Of a stretch of DNA of 64,000 nt, positions 46,664 through 57,025 are shown one piece after another. Where the stretch lies: assembly GCA_017640505.1 (NCBI GenBank), contig JAEPQO010000001.1, positions 1,566,625 to 1,630,624 of the forward strand. Direction: 5' to 3'. The position numbers and the translations under genes are program-made. The notes below the pieces were generated by a model. That model saw nothing but the letters and a program-made list of their open reading frames with translations, made no database searches and was not told the origin of the DNA. Numbering within the stretch: position 1 is the first letter of the stretch; every line of letters starts with the position of its first letter. The DNA comes from Rhodospirillales bacterium (GTDB taxonomy: Bacteria; Pseudomonadota; Alphaproteobacteria; Rhodospirillales; Casp-alpha2).

Positions 46664-47029
46664 ATGGCGAGTAAAATTCTCATCGTTGAAGACAACGATC
46701 TAAATATGAAGTTGTTCAACGATTTACTTCAGGCGCATGGTTACGAAACCGTGCAAACCGTGGATGGACGCGACGCGCTGAAACTTGCACGCGAACATTC
46801 GCCTGATCTGATTTTAATGGATATCCAGCTACCGGAAATCTCCGGCCTCGAGGTCACCAAGATGCTCAAGGCCGACGACGATCTGAAGGGCATTCCCGTG
46901 ATCGCCGTGACTGCGTTTGCCATGAAGGGCGACGAGGAGAAGATTCGTGAAGGTGGTTGCGAAGGATATATTGCGAAGCCGATTTCGGTGCCGCACTTCC
47001 TGGATACGGTGAAGAAGTTCCTGAACTGA
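46664..47029 (+). CDS. divK: cell-cycle response regulator DivK
   Basis: The 121-residue single-domain regulator begins [21 protein letters not shown], with phospho-acceptor Asp53 in [13 protein letters not shown], Thr in AVTAFAM and Lys in [13 protein letters not shown]. This is the typical DivK sequence of alphaproteobacteria, which signals polarity and cell-cycle state to DivL-CckA-CtrA. A TTG at 46661 is an alternative start, three bases upstream. It is followed by convergent rpmG, with a bidirectional terminator between. Confidence 0.93.
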   Translation: MASKILIVEDNDLNMKLFNDLLQAHGYETVQTVDGRDALKLAREHSPDLILMDIQLPEISGLEVTKMLKADDDLKGIPVIAVTAFAMKGDEEKIREGGCEGYIAKPISVPHFLDTVKKFLN

Positions 47030-47052
47030 TCCCGTAATCGCCATCGCACAAA

Positions 47053-47086
47053 CAAAAACGCGCCGCTTTTTAGCGGCGCGTGGCGT
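47053..47086. terminator. bidirectional terminator between divK and rpmG
   Basis: ACGCGCCGC (47058-47066), loop TTTTTA, GCGGCGCGT (47073-47081) forms a 9-bp stem. On the minus strand it is followed by TTTTTGTTTG, a good T-tract for rpmG; on the plus strand the tract is poor. Confidence 0.82.
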
Positions 47087-47109
47087 TTTAGAGGTCCTTT
47101 ACGGCCTTC

Positions 47110-47277
47110 TTATTTGATCTTCGCTTCCTTGAACAAGACATGCTTGCGGATGACGGGATCGTATTTCCGCATCTGCATCTTCTCGGTCGAATTCCGCGGG
47201 TTCTTCTTGGTGATGTAGAAGAATCCGGTGTCCGCCGTGCTGACGAGACGAATTTGAATGGTCGCCGGTTTCGCCAT
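47110..47277 (-). CDS. rpmG: 50S ribosomal protein L33
   Basis: The 55-residue protein beginning [21 protein letters not shown] is a typical L33 without zinc-binding cysteines (the C-minus form). The ATG at 47277 is chosen because it matches the family N-terminus; the longer frame upstream is not coding. It converges on divK. Confidence 0.97.
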   Translation of the reverse strand: MAKPATIQIRLVSTADTGFFYITKKNPRNSTEKMQMRKYDPVIRKHVLFKEAKIK

Positions 47278-47367
47278 GACTTTTGTGTCCTGTCCAAATC
47301 GAAGAACGCCGCGCGTTCGAAGAGGCGGCAAGATAGCGGCAAAGACGCCCAAGTCAAGAGGGTTCGG

Positions 47368-47402
47368 AAAAAATCCGTGAAACCGGCGGAAACGGCGGTT
47401 TC
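47368..47402 (-). terminator. probable terminator of the S41 protease gene
   Basis: On the minus strand GAAACCG (47402-47396) pairs with CGGTTTC (47385-47379), followed after 5 bases by TTTTTT (47373-47368). The stem overlaps the stop codon of the protease gene. Confidence 0.45.
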
Positions 47403-48981
47403 AGTTGGTTGCCTGGGCCGTCGCCGTGGTCATGCGAAGTGCCCGGGCGTGCATACGGTCGTTGAGAATCAGGCGTTTCGCGATCTCCAGATCGAGCGGG
47501 CCCGAGCGTTTTTCCGCAGGACATGCATCGCGAAGCGATTGCCGGTCGGTATCGTCAAGCAGCGCCCGGCGGCGCCATGACACGGTTTTCGCCGCCATTT
47601 CGCCCTCAAACGCGCGTTCAAGGATTCCGGCGACGTTTTCCATGTTGTGCTCGCCGCTGGTACATATCGTCGGCACAACCCCGAGGCCGTGCAGGTAATA
47701 GCCTGAAGGTGCCACGAACTTGGACCAGGTCAGGGTGATCTCGCCGTCGTTCGGCAGGCGAATGACCGTCTGCACGCTGCCTTTGCCGTATGAAGAGGTG
47801 CCGATAACGACGGCCCGGTCACGGTCCTGCAGGGCAGCGGCGACGATCTCCGCCGCTGAGGCCGATTTCCCGTCGATGACGACCACCAGCGGCCGTCCCT
47901 GTGCGATATCGCGCCCGCTGGCACGGTAATGGTGCAGACTGTCCGGATGGCGCCCGGACGTGCGGAGGATATCGCCTTGCGTCAGGACCATGTCGGCAAC
48001 GTCGACGGATTGCCGCAGGAGACCGCCGGGATTGCCGCGGAGATCGATGATGACGCCGGCCAGGGGCGCCGCATCTGGCGCGAGAGCACGCTGCAGCGCC
48101 TTTTCGAGGGAATTGGCCGTATCCTGGTTAAAGCTGGATATTCTGAAAATCCCGATTCCGTTCTCGACACTCCAATGCACGGTTTCCGGCACGATATGGG
48201 AGCGGGCGACGGCGATGGTGAACGGTTGCACGGCTTCGGGACGCGAGAGAGTCAACGTCACCTGCGTGTGCACGGGGCCACGAATCAGGCGCGTCACGTC
48301 GGCGCTTTTCATCCCCGTGGTCTCGTGGCCTTCAACCTTGACGATTTGGTCGCCGGGCCGCATCCCGCTGTCCGCGGCCGGGGTCCCCTGCAGCACCTTG
48401 GTCACGACGACAATATCGTCTTCGATACGGAAACGAATGCCGATTCCGCCGAATCCATCCCGACGGGACCGGTTGATCGTGGCTTCCTTCATGCCGGCGT
48501 ACCGCGAAAATATGTCCAGATTAGACAATGCCCCGTCGAAAATGGCTTCGTAAATTTTTTCGGCCGGCGCGGCGCTGATCTCGTTCGAATTTTCGCGAGC
48601 TTTTTCTGTCAGCGCGACCAGCGCGGCACCCCATGCGCGGACGTCACTCTCCGGCGGGATGCGCATGCGGCCGATTTCGTTGCCGTATTCGAACATCACG
48701 AGGCTGCCATTTTCCTCGGCAATACTGATTCCGGCGTCGATGGCACCGAGCCCGCGCAATCCCTCGATGCCGATACGGCGCAACGCGACGGGTTCGATAT
48801 ACTTGTCCTGAATGTTGTCCAGGCCGACGGTGATAACCTCGGCGGCCGCGGGTTGGGCGAACGAGACTTCCGGCGGCGCCTGCTCCGGTCCCTGGAGGAC
48901 CGAACACGCGCCAAGGGCCAGGGCGGCGAACAGCCCCGTCAATTGTCGCAACGCTATGAATTGCCCAGTCATAATATGCAT
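47401..48981 (-). CDS. S41 family carboxy-terminal protease (lipoprotein, with PDZ domain)
   Basis: The 526-residue protein has a lipobox (LALGAC) near residue 25, a PDZ domain (GIGIRFRIEDDIVVVTKVLQGTPAADSGMRPG) and an S41 protease domain with the catalytic Ser in DGKSASAAEI and Lys in YGKGSVQ. It therefore acts in the periplasm, probably processing C-termini or envelope proteins. A second possible ATG at 48972 would still leave the lipobox. It lies between rpmG and rnr. Confidence 0.92.
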   Translation of the reverse strand: MHIMTGQFIALRQLTGLFAALALGACSVLQGPEQAPPEVSFAQPAAAEVITVGLDNIQDKYIEPVALRRIGIEGLRGLGAIDAGISIAEENGSLVMFEYGNEIGRMRIPPESDVRAWGAALVALTEKARENSNEISAAPAEKIYEAIFDGALSNLDIFSRYAGMKEATINRSRRDGFGGIGIRFRIEDDIVVVTKVLQGTPAADSGMRPGDQIVKVEGHETTGMKSADVTRLIRGPVHTQVTLTLSRPEAVQPFTIAVARSHIVPETVHWSVENGIGIFRISSFNQDTANSLEKALQRALAPDAAPLAGVIIDLRGNPGGLLRQSVDVADMVLTQGDILRTSGRHPDSLHHYRASGRDIAQGRPLVVVIDGKSASAAEIVAAALQDRDRAVVIGTSSYGKGSVQTVIRLPNDGEITLTWSKFVAPSGYYLHGLGVVPTICTSGEHNMENVAGILERAFEGEMAAKTVSWRRRALLDDTDRQSLRDACPAEKRSGPLDLEIAKRLILNDRMHARALRMTTATAQATN

Positions 48982-49038
48982 TTAAGACCATCTTTGGGGG
49001 CATGTATATGCCCTCCGTCACATTGGCCGCGGGGCCGA

Positions 49039-51351
49039 TCAGCGTGAACGGCCGCCCTTGCGCTTGCCTTTGGCGCCCTTCTTGGCGCCGCCGTCCATGT
49101 CATTGCGTTTCTGGCGGCGAGACGCGCGGCTCTTTCCTTTGACCTTTTTCGGCTTGGATTTCCGCGTCGCCGGGCGCACCGGTTTCCTGCTTCCGGATTT
49201 GCCGGTGCTCTCTGCCGCCCCCATCACCTCGAACAGCATGCCGCCGGTTACCGGGGTGATCTCGCGAAGCACAACTTCGACGCGGTCGCCCAGACGGTAA
49301 ACGATCCCGTTGCTCCGTCCCCTGAGCAGATGCCGTTCCTCGTCGTGGATGTAGTAATCCTGGGGCAGGGTCTTGATCGGGACCAGCCCATCGGCGCCTA
49401 CCTCGTCGACGGTAATGAATATGCCGAACCGCGTTACCCCGGATATGCGGGCCATGAACGTGGCGCCGACCTTGTCCTTCATGAAATACGCGCCGTAACG
49501 ATCCATGGCGTCCCGTTCGGCGGCCTGGGCACGGCGTTCGGTCACCGACAGGTGTTCGCCGATTTTGGCGAAGTCGCCCGGGTCCTCGCCGAGCGCGCCG
49601 TCGGCGGGCTTCATGCCGCGAATGAGGGCACGGTGCACCAAAAGATCGGCGTAGCGCCGGATCGGCGACGTGAAGTGGCAGTAGCGTTTCAGCGCGAGTC
49701 CGAAGTGGCCGATATTCTCGGGGTCGTACATGGCCTGCGCTTGGCTCCGCAGCACCACGTCGTTGATCATTTGCTGGTGCGCGGTGCCGTGTACTTTTTT
49801 CAAAATCTGGTTGAAGCGGTGCGGGGTCACCGTCTGGCCCCTGTCGAAGCGGATATGCACGCTGTCCAGGACCTCTGACAGCGATTCGATTTTCGACATC
49901 GACGGCTCATCGTGGACCCGGTACATGCACGGGCGCTTTTTTTCCTCCAGGAACTCCGCTGCCGCGACGTTCGCCAGCACCATGAATTCCTCGATCAGTT
50001 TGTGGCTGTCCAGCCGCTGGCGCGGTTCAATGCCGGTGATGTCGCCGTGGTCATCCAGCATCACACGTCGTTCGTCGCTTTCGATTTCGAGCGCGCCGCG
50101 CGCCTCGCGGGCACGCAAAAGAATATCGAACGCCGCGTAAAGCGGTTCGACGACCTGATCCATGAATGGTGCCGTCAGCTCGTCCGGATTACCGTCCCGC
50201 GCCATCTGAAGCTGTTCATAGGTGAGCCTGGCGTGTGATCGCATCATCGCGCGCGTGAAACGCTTTGCCAGCAGATTGCCCTCGGTGTCGATCTTCAGAT
50301 GCGCAACGAGGCAGGGGCGGTCCTCGTTCGGTCGCAGCGAACACCAGCCGTTCGAGAGCTGCTCGGGCAGCATCGGGACGACCCGATCCGGGAAGTAGAC
50401 GGAGTTGCCGCGTTCGAACGCGGCCTTATCGAGCGGGTCACCCGGGCGCACGTACCACGCCACGTCGGCAATGGCGACGATCAGCTTGAAGCCGCCCTTG
50501 TTCTTGGGGTCGTCGTCCGGTTCTGCAAACACCGCGTCGTCGAAATCGCGGGCATCCGCACCGTCGATGGTCACCAGCGGGATGCTGCGCAGGTCGTCGC
50601 GCGGACCGAGCGGCGCGGCTTTCGATTTTTCCGCCTGACGCATTGCGGCGTCGGAGAAAGCGACCGGTATATCGTGCTGATGGACGCAGATCAGGCTGAT
50701 CGCCGATGCGCCTTCGGCATCCGAAATGCGCTCGATGACACGGGCGCGCTTCAGTCCCAGCTTGGGACGCGGCCCCCGGATACCCTGTGCGCGGACCAGT
50801 TCGCCGGGTTCGACGCCCTTGTCCTCGCCTTTGTCGATCACGAACTCGTAACGTTCGCGCTTGTCGACGGGGCGAATGCGGCGTTCGCCCTCTGCCTCGA
50901 TGACGATACCGAGGATGTCCGAAGGTGCGGCACCGATGCGGCGGATGATTTTGGCGTCAAAGCCGTCTTCGGATTTTGTCAGGCGTGCCAGCAGGCGCTC
51001 GCCGGTCCCGGGTGCGGGGCCCGTTTTGCCGTCCTGGTTGACGTAAATCCTGGGCGGTGTTGCGGCGCTGTCCCACTGTACCGGACGGGCCAGTACTTCG
51101 CCGTCGAGGTCCGTGCCGGTCACTTCGATCACGGTGACGCTCGGCAATGTTTCCGGATCGCGCACCGACTTGCCGCGTCCGGGCGTCAGGCTGCCGTCGT
51201 CCTTCATTTCCTTGAGGACCTTTTTCAAGGTGCGCTTCTGGTCGGCGTCGAGTTTGAAAGCGCGGGCGATCTCGCGTTTGCCGACGCGACCGTCCTGATC
51301 GCGAACAAAGTCCGCGATCTGCTGTTTGGACGGAAAGGGGGCGTCATTCAT
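49039..51351 (-). CDS. rnr: ribonuclease R
   Basis: RNase R is a processive 3'-5' exoribonuclease. The 770-residue protein has an N-terminal winged-helix/cold-shock region, the RNB catalytic domain with the Asp ladder (VTIDGADARDFDDAVFAEPD), an S1 domain (GATFMARISGVTRFGIFITVDE) and a basic Lys/Arg-rich tail of about 50 residues typical of RNase R. It lies about 40 bases downstream of topA on the same strand, so co-transcription is possible. Confidence 0.96.
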   Translation of the reverse strand: MNDAPFPSKQQIADFVRDQDGRVGKREIARAFKLDADQKRTLKKVLKEMKDDGSLTPGRGKSVRDPETLPSVTVIEVTGTDLDGEVLARPVQWDSAATPPRIYVNQDGKTGPAPGTGERLLARLTKSEDGFDAKIIRRIGAAPSDILGIVIEAEGERRIRPVDKRERYEFVIDKGEDKGVEPGELVRAQGIRGPRPKLGLKRARVIERISDAEGASAISLICVHQHDIPVAFSDAAMRQAEKSKAAPLGPRDDLRSIPLVTIDGADARDFDDAVFAEPDDDPKNKGGFKLIVAIADVAWYVRPGDPLDKAAFERGNSVYFPDRVVPMLPEQLSNGWCSLRPNEDRPCLVAHLKIDTEGNLLAKRFTRAMMRSHARLTYEQLQMARDGNPDELTAPFMDQVVEPLYAAFDILLRAREARGALEIESDERRVMLDDHGDITGIEPRQRLDSHKLIEEFMVLANVAAAEFLEEKKRPCMYRVHDEPSMSKIESLSEVLDSVHIRFDRGQTVTPHRFNQILKKVHGTAHQQMINDVVLRSQAQAMYDPENIGHFGLALKRYCHFTSPIRRYADLLVHRALIRGMKPADGALGEDPGDFAKIGEHLSVTERRAQAAERDAMDRYGAYFMKDKVGATFMARISGVTRFGIFITVDEVGADGLVPIKTLPQDYYIHDEERHLLRGRSNGIVYRLGDRVEVVLREITPVTGGMLFEVMGAAESTGKSGSRKPVRPATRKSKPKKVKGKSRASRRQKRNDMDGGAKKGAKGKRKGGRSR

Positions 51352-51391
51352 CTCTGGAAGGTAAGCCCGCGCCCGTCAGGCCACAAGGGGC

Positions 51392-54025
51392 TCAGTCGTC
51401 GGCGTTGGTGTCGGCGTCCGCCGTTTCGGCTTTGGACTTCGATGCAGCCTTCTTTTTGGCTGCCGTTTTCTTCTTTGCCGCCGGTTTTTTCTTGGCTGCC
51501 GCTTTCTTCGTCGTCGTGCCCTTGCCGTTCGCCGATTTGGCGTCGATCAGCTCGATCGCGATGTCGAGGGTCACATCTTCCTTGGCCATGTCCTTCGGCA
51601 GGCGCGCCATGGTGCGGCCCATCTGCACGAACGGTCCCCAGCGGCCGTCCTTGACCATCAGCGGCTTCTTGCTTTTCGGGTGTTTGCCCAACTCGATCGG
51701 CGGATCCTTGCGCGGTTTGTCGCCGAGAAGATCGACGGCCCGGTTGAGGCCGATCGTCAGCACGTCGTCATCGTCCTTGAGCGACACGTACGTGCCGCCG
51801 ACCTGAAGGAATGGCCCGAAGCGCCCGATGCCGGCGCGGATTTCCATGCCCGAGACCGGGTCGATGCCGACGAAACGTGGCAGGGACAGAAGGCCGATGG
51901 CCTTTTCCATGTCCATGTCGTCCGGATTGACGCCGGCGGGCAGCGAAGCGCGCTTCGGCTTGATCTTCTTCTTGCCGTCGAGTTCTTCCTCGCCGAGCTG
52001 GATGTATGTGCCATAGGGGCCCTGGCGCAGTGTCACCAGTTTGCCAGTTTCAGGATCGGTGCCGAGTTCCTTCGGCCCGTCGCCGAGCGAGTTCTCTGCC
52101 GGATCCGCGCCCAGCGGCGTCGTGAAGTTGCAGTCCGGATAGCGCGAACAGCCGAGGAAAGCGCCGTGCCGCCCGAGCTTGATGGAAAGCTCGCCTTCCT
52201 TGCACTTGGGGCAGCTTCTGGGATCCGAGCCGTCGGCGCGTTCCGGGAAGAAGTGGGGCTTCAATTCCTCGTTGAGCACGTTAAGGACATCGCGGACGCG
52301 AAGCTCCTGCGTCTCGTCGACCTTCTCCTTGAAGGCACGCCAGAAATCGATCAGCACTTGTTTCCAGTCGATGCGGCCGCCGGAAATGTCATCGAGTTTT
52401 TCTTCCAGCTCGGCGGTGAAGTCGTACTCCACGTAACGTTCGAAGAAGCTGGCGAGGAACGTCGTGACAAGACGGCCGCGGTCTTCGGGAATGAAGCGGC
52501 GCTTGTCGATCTGAACGTAGTTGCGGTCCTGCAGCACGGAGATGATCGAGGCATAGGTCGACGGGCGGCCAATGCCGAGTTCTTCCAGTTTCTTGACCAA
52601 CGAAGCTTCGCTGTAGCGCGGCGGCGGCTGGGTGAAGTGCTGTTCGGGCAGGGTTTCGGTGCGCTCCTGCGCCTCGTTTTCCTCGAGCTTCGGCAGGATA
52701 CGGCTGCTGTCGTCATCGTCCGAGCCGTCGTCGCGGCCTTCACGGTAGACCTTGATGAAACCGTCGAACGCGATGACAGAGCCGGTGGCACGGAAGGTAA
52801 TCTTGCTGTCGCCCGAAGAGATGTCGACGCCGACCTGGTCGAGCACGGCGGCTTCCATCTGGCTGGCGACCGTCCGTTTCCAGATCAGGGTATAGAGCTT
52901 GAGTTGATCCGGGTTCAGGAACTTGGCGACGGAATCCGGCGTGCGGCGGACGTCCGTCGGGCGGATCGCCTCGTGCGCTTCCTGGGCGTTTTTCGCCTTC
53001 GACTTATATATACGCGGGCTGTCCGGCAGATATTTGGAGCCGTAGTTTTCCTGGATCATGTTGCGGCTAGCGGCGACGGCTTCGCGCGCCATCTGCACGC
53101 CGTCGGTTCGCATATACGTGATCAGGCCGACGTTTTCGCCGCCAATGCGCACGCCTTCGTACAGGCTCTGTGCCACCTGCATGGTTTTGCGGGCGCCGAA
53201 GTAGAGCTTGCGCGAGGCTTCCTGCTGCATGGTCGACGTGGTGAACGGCGGTGACGGGTAGCGGCGCGTCTGCTTGCGCTCGATCTGGCCCGTCGTGAAG
53301 GTCTCGTTTTCGATGGCGGCCGTCGCCTGGCTGGCCAGCGCTTCAGAGTTGATCGTGAACTTGTCGAGTTTCTCGCCGTTGATGCGCGTCAGCGCGGCCT
53401 TGAACTCGTCGCCGCGCGGCGTGCGGAACGTCGCGTCGACGGTCCAGTATTCCTCCGGCTTGAACATTTCGATTTCAAGCTCGCGCTCGCAGATCAGCCG
53501 GAGCGCCACCGATTGCACACGGCCCGCGGAACGCGATCCGGGCAACTTGCGCCACAGCACCGGCGAGAGGGTGAAACCGACGAGGTAATCGAGCGCGCGG
53601 CGCGCCATGTAGGCATCGACCAGCTCGTGATCGAGTTCGCGGGGATGCTCGAACGCCTCCTGAACGGCGTCCTTGGTGATTTCGTTGAAGACGACACGTT
53701 TGACCGCTTTACCGTCGAGCAGCTTACGATCATCGAGGACTTCTTTAATATGCCACGAGATGGCCTCGCCTTCGCGATCCGGGTCGGTCGCGAGGAACAG
53801 GGCGTCGGCTTTCTTGACGGCCTTGGCGATTTCGTCGACGTGCTTCTTGGAGCGTCCGTCGATCTCCCACTTCATGGCGAAATCGTCGTCCGGCTCGACC
53901 GACCCGTTCTTGGAGGGCAGGTCGCGGATATGACCGTAGCTCGCGAGAACGGTGTAATCGTCTCCGAGATACTTGTTGATCGTTTTTGCCTTTGCCGGCG
54001 ATTCGACGACGACGACGCTAGACAT
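51392..54025 (-). CDS. topA: DNA topoisomerase I
   Basis: The 877-residue enzyme (ATG 54025, or 54031) has a Toprim domain (VVVESPAKAKTINKYLG and DPDREGEAISW), the active-site Tyr near residue 304 in LITYMRTDG, one four-Cys zinc finger (CPKCKEGEL, GCSRYPDC) and several topo-I C-terminal repeats, then a Lys/Ala-rich tail. It removes negative supercoils. The Lys/Ala tail (about 45 residues) is longer than in Escherichia coli but common in alphaproteobacteria. Confidence 0.97.
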   Translation of the reverse strand: MSSVVVVESPAKAKTINKYLGDDYTVLASYGHIRDLPSKNGSVEPDDDFAMKWEIDGRSKKHVDEIAKAVKKADALFLATDPDREGEAISWHIKEVLDDRKLLDGKAVKRVVFNEITKDAVQEAFEHPRELDHELVDAYMARRALDYLVGFTLSPVLWRKLPGSRSAGRVQSVALRLICERELEIEMFKPEEYWTVDATFRTPRGDEFKAALTRINGEKLDKFTINSEALASQATAAIENETFTTGQIERKQTRRYPSPPFTTSTMQQEASRKLYFGARKTMQVAQSLYEGVRIGGENVGLITYMRTDGVQMAREAVAASRNMIQENYGSKYLPDSPRIYKSKAKNAQEAHEAIRPTDVRRTPDSVAKFLNPDQLKLYTLIWKRTVASQMEAAVLDQVGVDISSGDSKITFRATGSVIAFDGFIKVYREGRDDGSDDDDSSRILPKLEENEAQERTETLPEQHFTQPPPRYSEASLVKKLEELGIGRPSTYASIISVLQDRNYVQIDKRRFIPEDRGRLVTTFLASFFERYVEYDFTAELEEKLDDISGGRIDWKQVLIDFWRAFKEKVDETQELRVRDVLNVLNEELKPHFFPERADGSDPRSCPKCKEGELSIKLGRHGAFLGCSRYPDCNFTTPLGADPAENSLGDGPKELGTDPETGKLVTLRQGPYGTYIQLGEEELDGKKKIKPKRASLPAGVNPDDMDMEKAIGLLSLPRFVGIDPVSGMEIRAGIGRFGPFLQVGGTYVSLKDDDDVLTIGLNRAVDLLGDKPRKDPPIELGKHPKSKKPLMVKDGRWGPFVQMGRTMARLPKDMAKEDVTLDIAIELIDAKSANGKGTTTKKAAAKKKPAAKKKTAAKKKAASKSKAETADADTNADD

Positions 54026-54236
54026 AATCACCTATGACACTGCGAATTACACAAGCCCCAGTCCGATGCCGGAAGCTGGGGCCGGGGAGAATTGGCGATA
54101 AATGTCGCGCTCGTCAACAGGGGAAATTCCCGGACATGGTTTATGGATATATCCGGCGGTCTCAATTTATCATATTTTTCAATAGGTTGAGGCGGCCAAA
54201 AAATTTTTCGTCGGGCGTTGCGCCGATTTCGGCGAC

Positions 54237-55388
54237 TCAGGAGGCGATCAGGGCAACGCGATTGCCGGCTTGGCGCTCCAGCCCGCCGGCCACTTCAAGC
54301 TCCAGCAGAACCACGTGAACGGCCGCGGCGGCGCACGCCGTTTCGCGAATAATCTCGTCGATATCGGTAGGCCCGAAGCCCAGTGCCTGCATGACCGGTC
54401 CGCGCGCCGCATCGACGTCCCCGGCCGGCACGGGCGCCGCTTCCGCGCCGCCGAAGGACGGCGTGCGGTCTTCGTTCAGAACCCGCGCGTCCATCTCCGC
54501 CAGCACGCGAATGACGTCGTCGGCATCTTCCGTCAGCACCGCGCCGTCGCGGATCAGCGCGTTCGATCCTTTCACTCTGGAATCCTGTGGGGCCCCGGGC
54601 ACGGCAAATACCTCGCGCCCCTGTTCGAGCGCCATCCGCGCCGTGATCAGCGAACCCGACCTAGCCCCGGCTTCCAGCACCACGATCGCGCGCGCCATGC
54701 CGGAGATGATCCGGTTTCGGCGCGGGAAATGACGCGCCTGCGGCTGCGTACCGACCCGAACCTCGGTGCAGACGGCGCCAACACGGATCAGGTCGTCGTA
54801 CAGGTCCTGGTTTTCGCGCGGATAGCAGACGTCGACGCCACCGCCCATCACGGCGGCCGTTCCGGTTTCCAGCGCGCCGACGTGCGCCGCGGTGTCGATC
54901 CCGCGCGCCATGCCGGAAACGACGAGGTAGCCGGCCTGTCCCAGGCGCATTGCCATCTGCCGTGCAAAGCGGCGCCCGTTGACGGACGCATTGCGGGACC
55001 CGACAAGGGCGACGGCTTTTTTGCTCAACAGGCCCGGGTGCCCGCGCACGAAGATCACCGGCGGCGCATCGTCTATATGTCCAAGAAGCGGCGGATAGCC
55101 AACCGTGCCCTTGCAGATAATCCGGGCCCCCAGCGCATGAAGCTCGGCGATTTCCGCCTCGGCCTCGGCGCGGGAGCAGATCCGCAAAGGCTTCGCTCGC
55201 CCGCCCTTGCCGGCGAGGCCGGGGAGCGCTTCGAGTGCGACACGTGCGTTGCCGTACCGCTCGAGGAGCCGGGCAAACGTAACCGGGCCTACATTCTCGG
55301 AGCGGATTAGCCGGAGCCGTGCCAGCGTTTCGGCGTCGCTCGGGTTGCCGGCGGTGTCAGGCGCCGTCGTTTGCGCGGCCAAGCCCAT
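54237..55388 (-). CDS. dprA: DNA-protecting protein DprA
   Basis: DprA binds incoming single-stranded DNA and loads RecA in natural transformation. The 383-residue protein has the N-terminal helix-hairpin region (SENVGPVTFARLLERYGN), the Rossmann DprA domain (ALVGSRNASVNGRRFARQMA, YPREN, ARSGSLITARMALEQGREVFAVPG) and a C-terminal winged helix (ALGFGPTDIDEIIRETACAA). It lies 211 bases downstream of the efflux genes' last stop-to-start gap region and upstream of topA, all on the minus strand; the 205 bases between dprA and topA hold no gene I can see. Confidence 0.95.
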   Translation of the reverse strand: MGLAAQTTAPDTAGNPSDAETLARLRLIRSENVGPVTFARLLERYGNARVALEALPGLAGKGGRAKPLRICSRAEAEAEIAELHALGARIICKGTVGYPPLLGHIDDAPPVIFVRGHPGLLSKKAVALVGSRNASVNGRRFARQMAMRLGQAGYLVVSGMARGIDTAAHVGALETGTAAVMGGGVDVCYPRENQDLYDDLIRVGAVCTEVRVGTQPQARHFPRRNRIISGMARAIVVLEAGARSGSLITARMALEQGREVFAVPGAPQDSRVKGSNALIRDGAVLTEDADDVIRVLAEMDARVLNEDRTPSFGGAEAAPVPAGDVDAARGPVMQALGFGPTDIDEIIRETACAAAAVHVVLLELEVAGGLERQAGNRVALIAS

Positions 55389-55448
55389 GTCATGTCCTTT
55401 CGTTTCCGCGAAAGGCTATGAGAGGACCAGGGCCGAAATTTCAGGAGC

Positions 55449-57017
55449 TCAGGCTTTTTGCCGCGACGAGCGTGCCAGGATCATGGCCGGGATGATCGCG
55501 ATGATAAACGCGACCGAGATGATCATGAAGGTGTCCTGGAAGCCGAACGTACGGGCCTGGGCATAGATCGTGCGGCTCAGATAATCGTATGCTCCCCATT
55601 GCAGGGCGTCATGTGTCAGGCCGCCTTCGGCCAGCAGGCGGCGAACCTGTTCGAGCATTTCACGGGTGAAGTCGTTGCCGGACGTCTGCGTTGCCGTCAG
55701 CCAGTCGGCGTGATGCGCGCTGCGGTACTCGATCAGCGCCGCCGTGATGTTGACGCCGAACGCGCCGCCCGACTGGCGGATGAAGTTGTAGGCGCCGGCG
55801 GCGGCATTGAGCTTCTCCGCCGAGATCGACCGCATCGCCGCACCGCCGAGGTTCGGCATGACGAAACCAAGGGCGACCCGGCTGAGCACCGTCAGTCCGG
55901 CGATGGTCCAGAATGCGGTGTTTACGTCGGATGACGAAATCATCCAGGTTGCCGCGGCGAAGATGATGCATCCGGCCGTGATCGGTATATGCGGGGGCAC
56001 ATGATCGGCAAGGCGCCCGGAAACCGGGATCAGGGTAAACAGGAACAGTCCGGCCGGCACCAGCACCATGCCGGACTGTGTCGGCGAAAAGTGCTGCACC
56101 GTCTGCACGAAGACGGGAATGGCGTAGTTGGTCGCAAAGTTGCCGGCACCGAAAGCAAAGCCGATGGCCATGGCGGCGGCGAACTTAGGGTCCAGGAACA
56201 GCGTCGGGTCGAGCAGCGGCGATTTCGATCTGCGCTGCGAATACAGAAACAGCGAGAACGTGATGACGCCGATGGTTGCCGTCATCAGGGTCAGGTCCGA
56301 CGTCCAGCCCCAGCGATGGCCGTTGCCGATGGCGCGCATGATCAGGACGAGCGAGATGCAGACGAGAATGAAACCGGTCCAGTCGAACGGGGGCAGGCGG
56401 CGTTCGAATTTTTTCGACGGCATGAAGATCAGCCCGCCGGCAAATGCAATGACAACCAGCGGCAGCGGCATCAGGAATGCGTGCCGCCATGTCAGCCAGT
56501 CGATGGTGATGCCGCCGACAAGCGGTCCGAAGCTCGGCGCCAGCGTGACGCCCAAACCGTACATGCCGACGGCGAACCCGCGGCGGTTTCTGGGGAATAC
56601 GCTGACCATGGTCGCCAGCACCAGCGGCTGGATGATGCCGGCGGAGAAGCCCTGCATGATGCGGCCCAGGATCAGAATGTCGATGTTCGGGCTGAGCGCG
56701 CAGACAAAAGCGCCGATCACGAAGATGGTCAGCGTCATCGCGTAGGCCATTCGCTGTCCAAGCGCGCGCACCACCCATGAATTCAGAAGCTGGCTCGCGA
56801 CCATCGTCGAAAGGAATGCCGTCGCGGCCCACTGCGCGACGTCCTGTCCGATACCGTACGCGCCCATGATGCTGGGCACCGCCACGTTGACGATGGTCGC
56901 CGACAGGATCATGGCGATGGCACCGATAAGCCCGCTCAGCGTCACCAGCCAGCGATACGAGGGGCCGTAGCGGTCGAACTGCCTCTGAATTGCCGGATCG
57001 TCGTGAGTCTCGGCCAA
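55449..57017 (-). CDS. DHA2-family drug efflux MFS transporter (EmrB type)
   Basis: The likely start is the TTG at 57017, 8 bases after the stop of the membrane-fusion gene; earlier in-frame codons overlap that gene and look non-coding. The 522-residue transporter has 14 predicted helices and DHA2 motifs (ILSATIVNVAVPSIMGAYGI, LNSWVVRALGQRMAYAM). It probably exports hydrophobic drugs together with the adjacent EmrA-like fusion protein, across the envelope with a TolC-type partner not present here. Confidence 0.87.
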   Translation of the reverse strand: MAETHDDPAIQRQFDRYGPSYRWLVTLSGLIGAIAMILSATIVNVAVPSIMGAYGIGQDVAQWAATAFLSTMVASQLLNSWVVRALGQRMAYAMTLTIFVIGAFVCALSPNIDILILGRIMQGFSAGIIQPLVLATMVSVFPRNRRGFAVGMYGLGVTLAPSFGPLVGGITIDWLTWRHAFLMPLPLVVIAFAGGLIFMPSKKFERRLPPFDWTGFILVCISLVLIMRAIGNGHRWGWTSDLTLMTATIGVITFSLFLYSQRRSKSPLLDPTLFLDPKFAAAMAIGFAFGAGNFATNYAIPVFVQTVQHFSPTQSGMVLVPAGLFLFTLIPVSGRLADHVPPHIPITAGCIIFAAATWMISSSDVNTAFWTIAGLTVLSRVALGFVMPNLGGAAMRSISAEKLNAAAGAYNFIRQSGGAFGVNITAALIEYRSAHHADWLTATQTSGNDFTREMLEQVRRLLAEGGLTHDALQWGAYDYLSRTIYAQARTFGFQDTFMIISVAFIIAIIPAMILARSSRQKA

Positions 57018-57025
57018 CGGCGGGG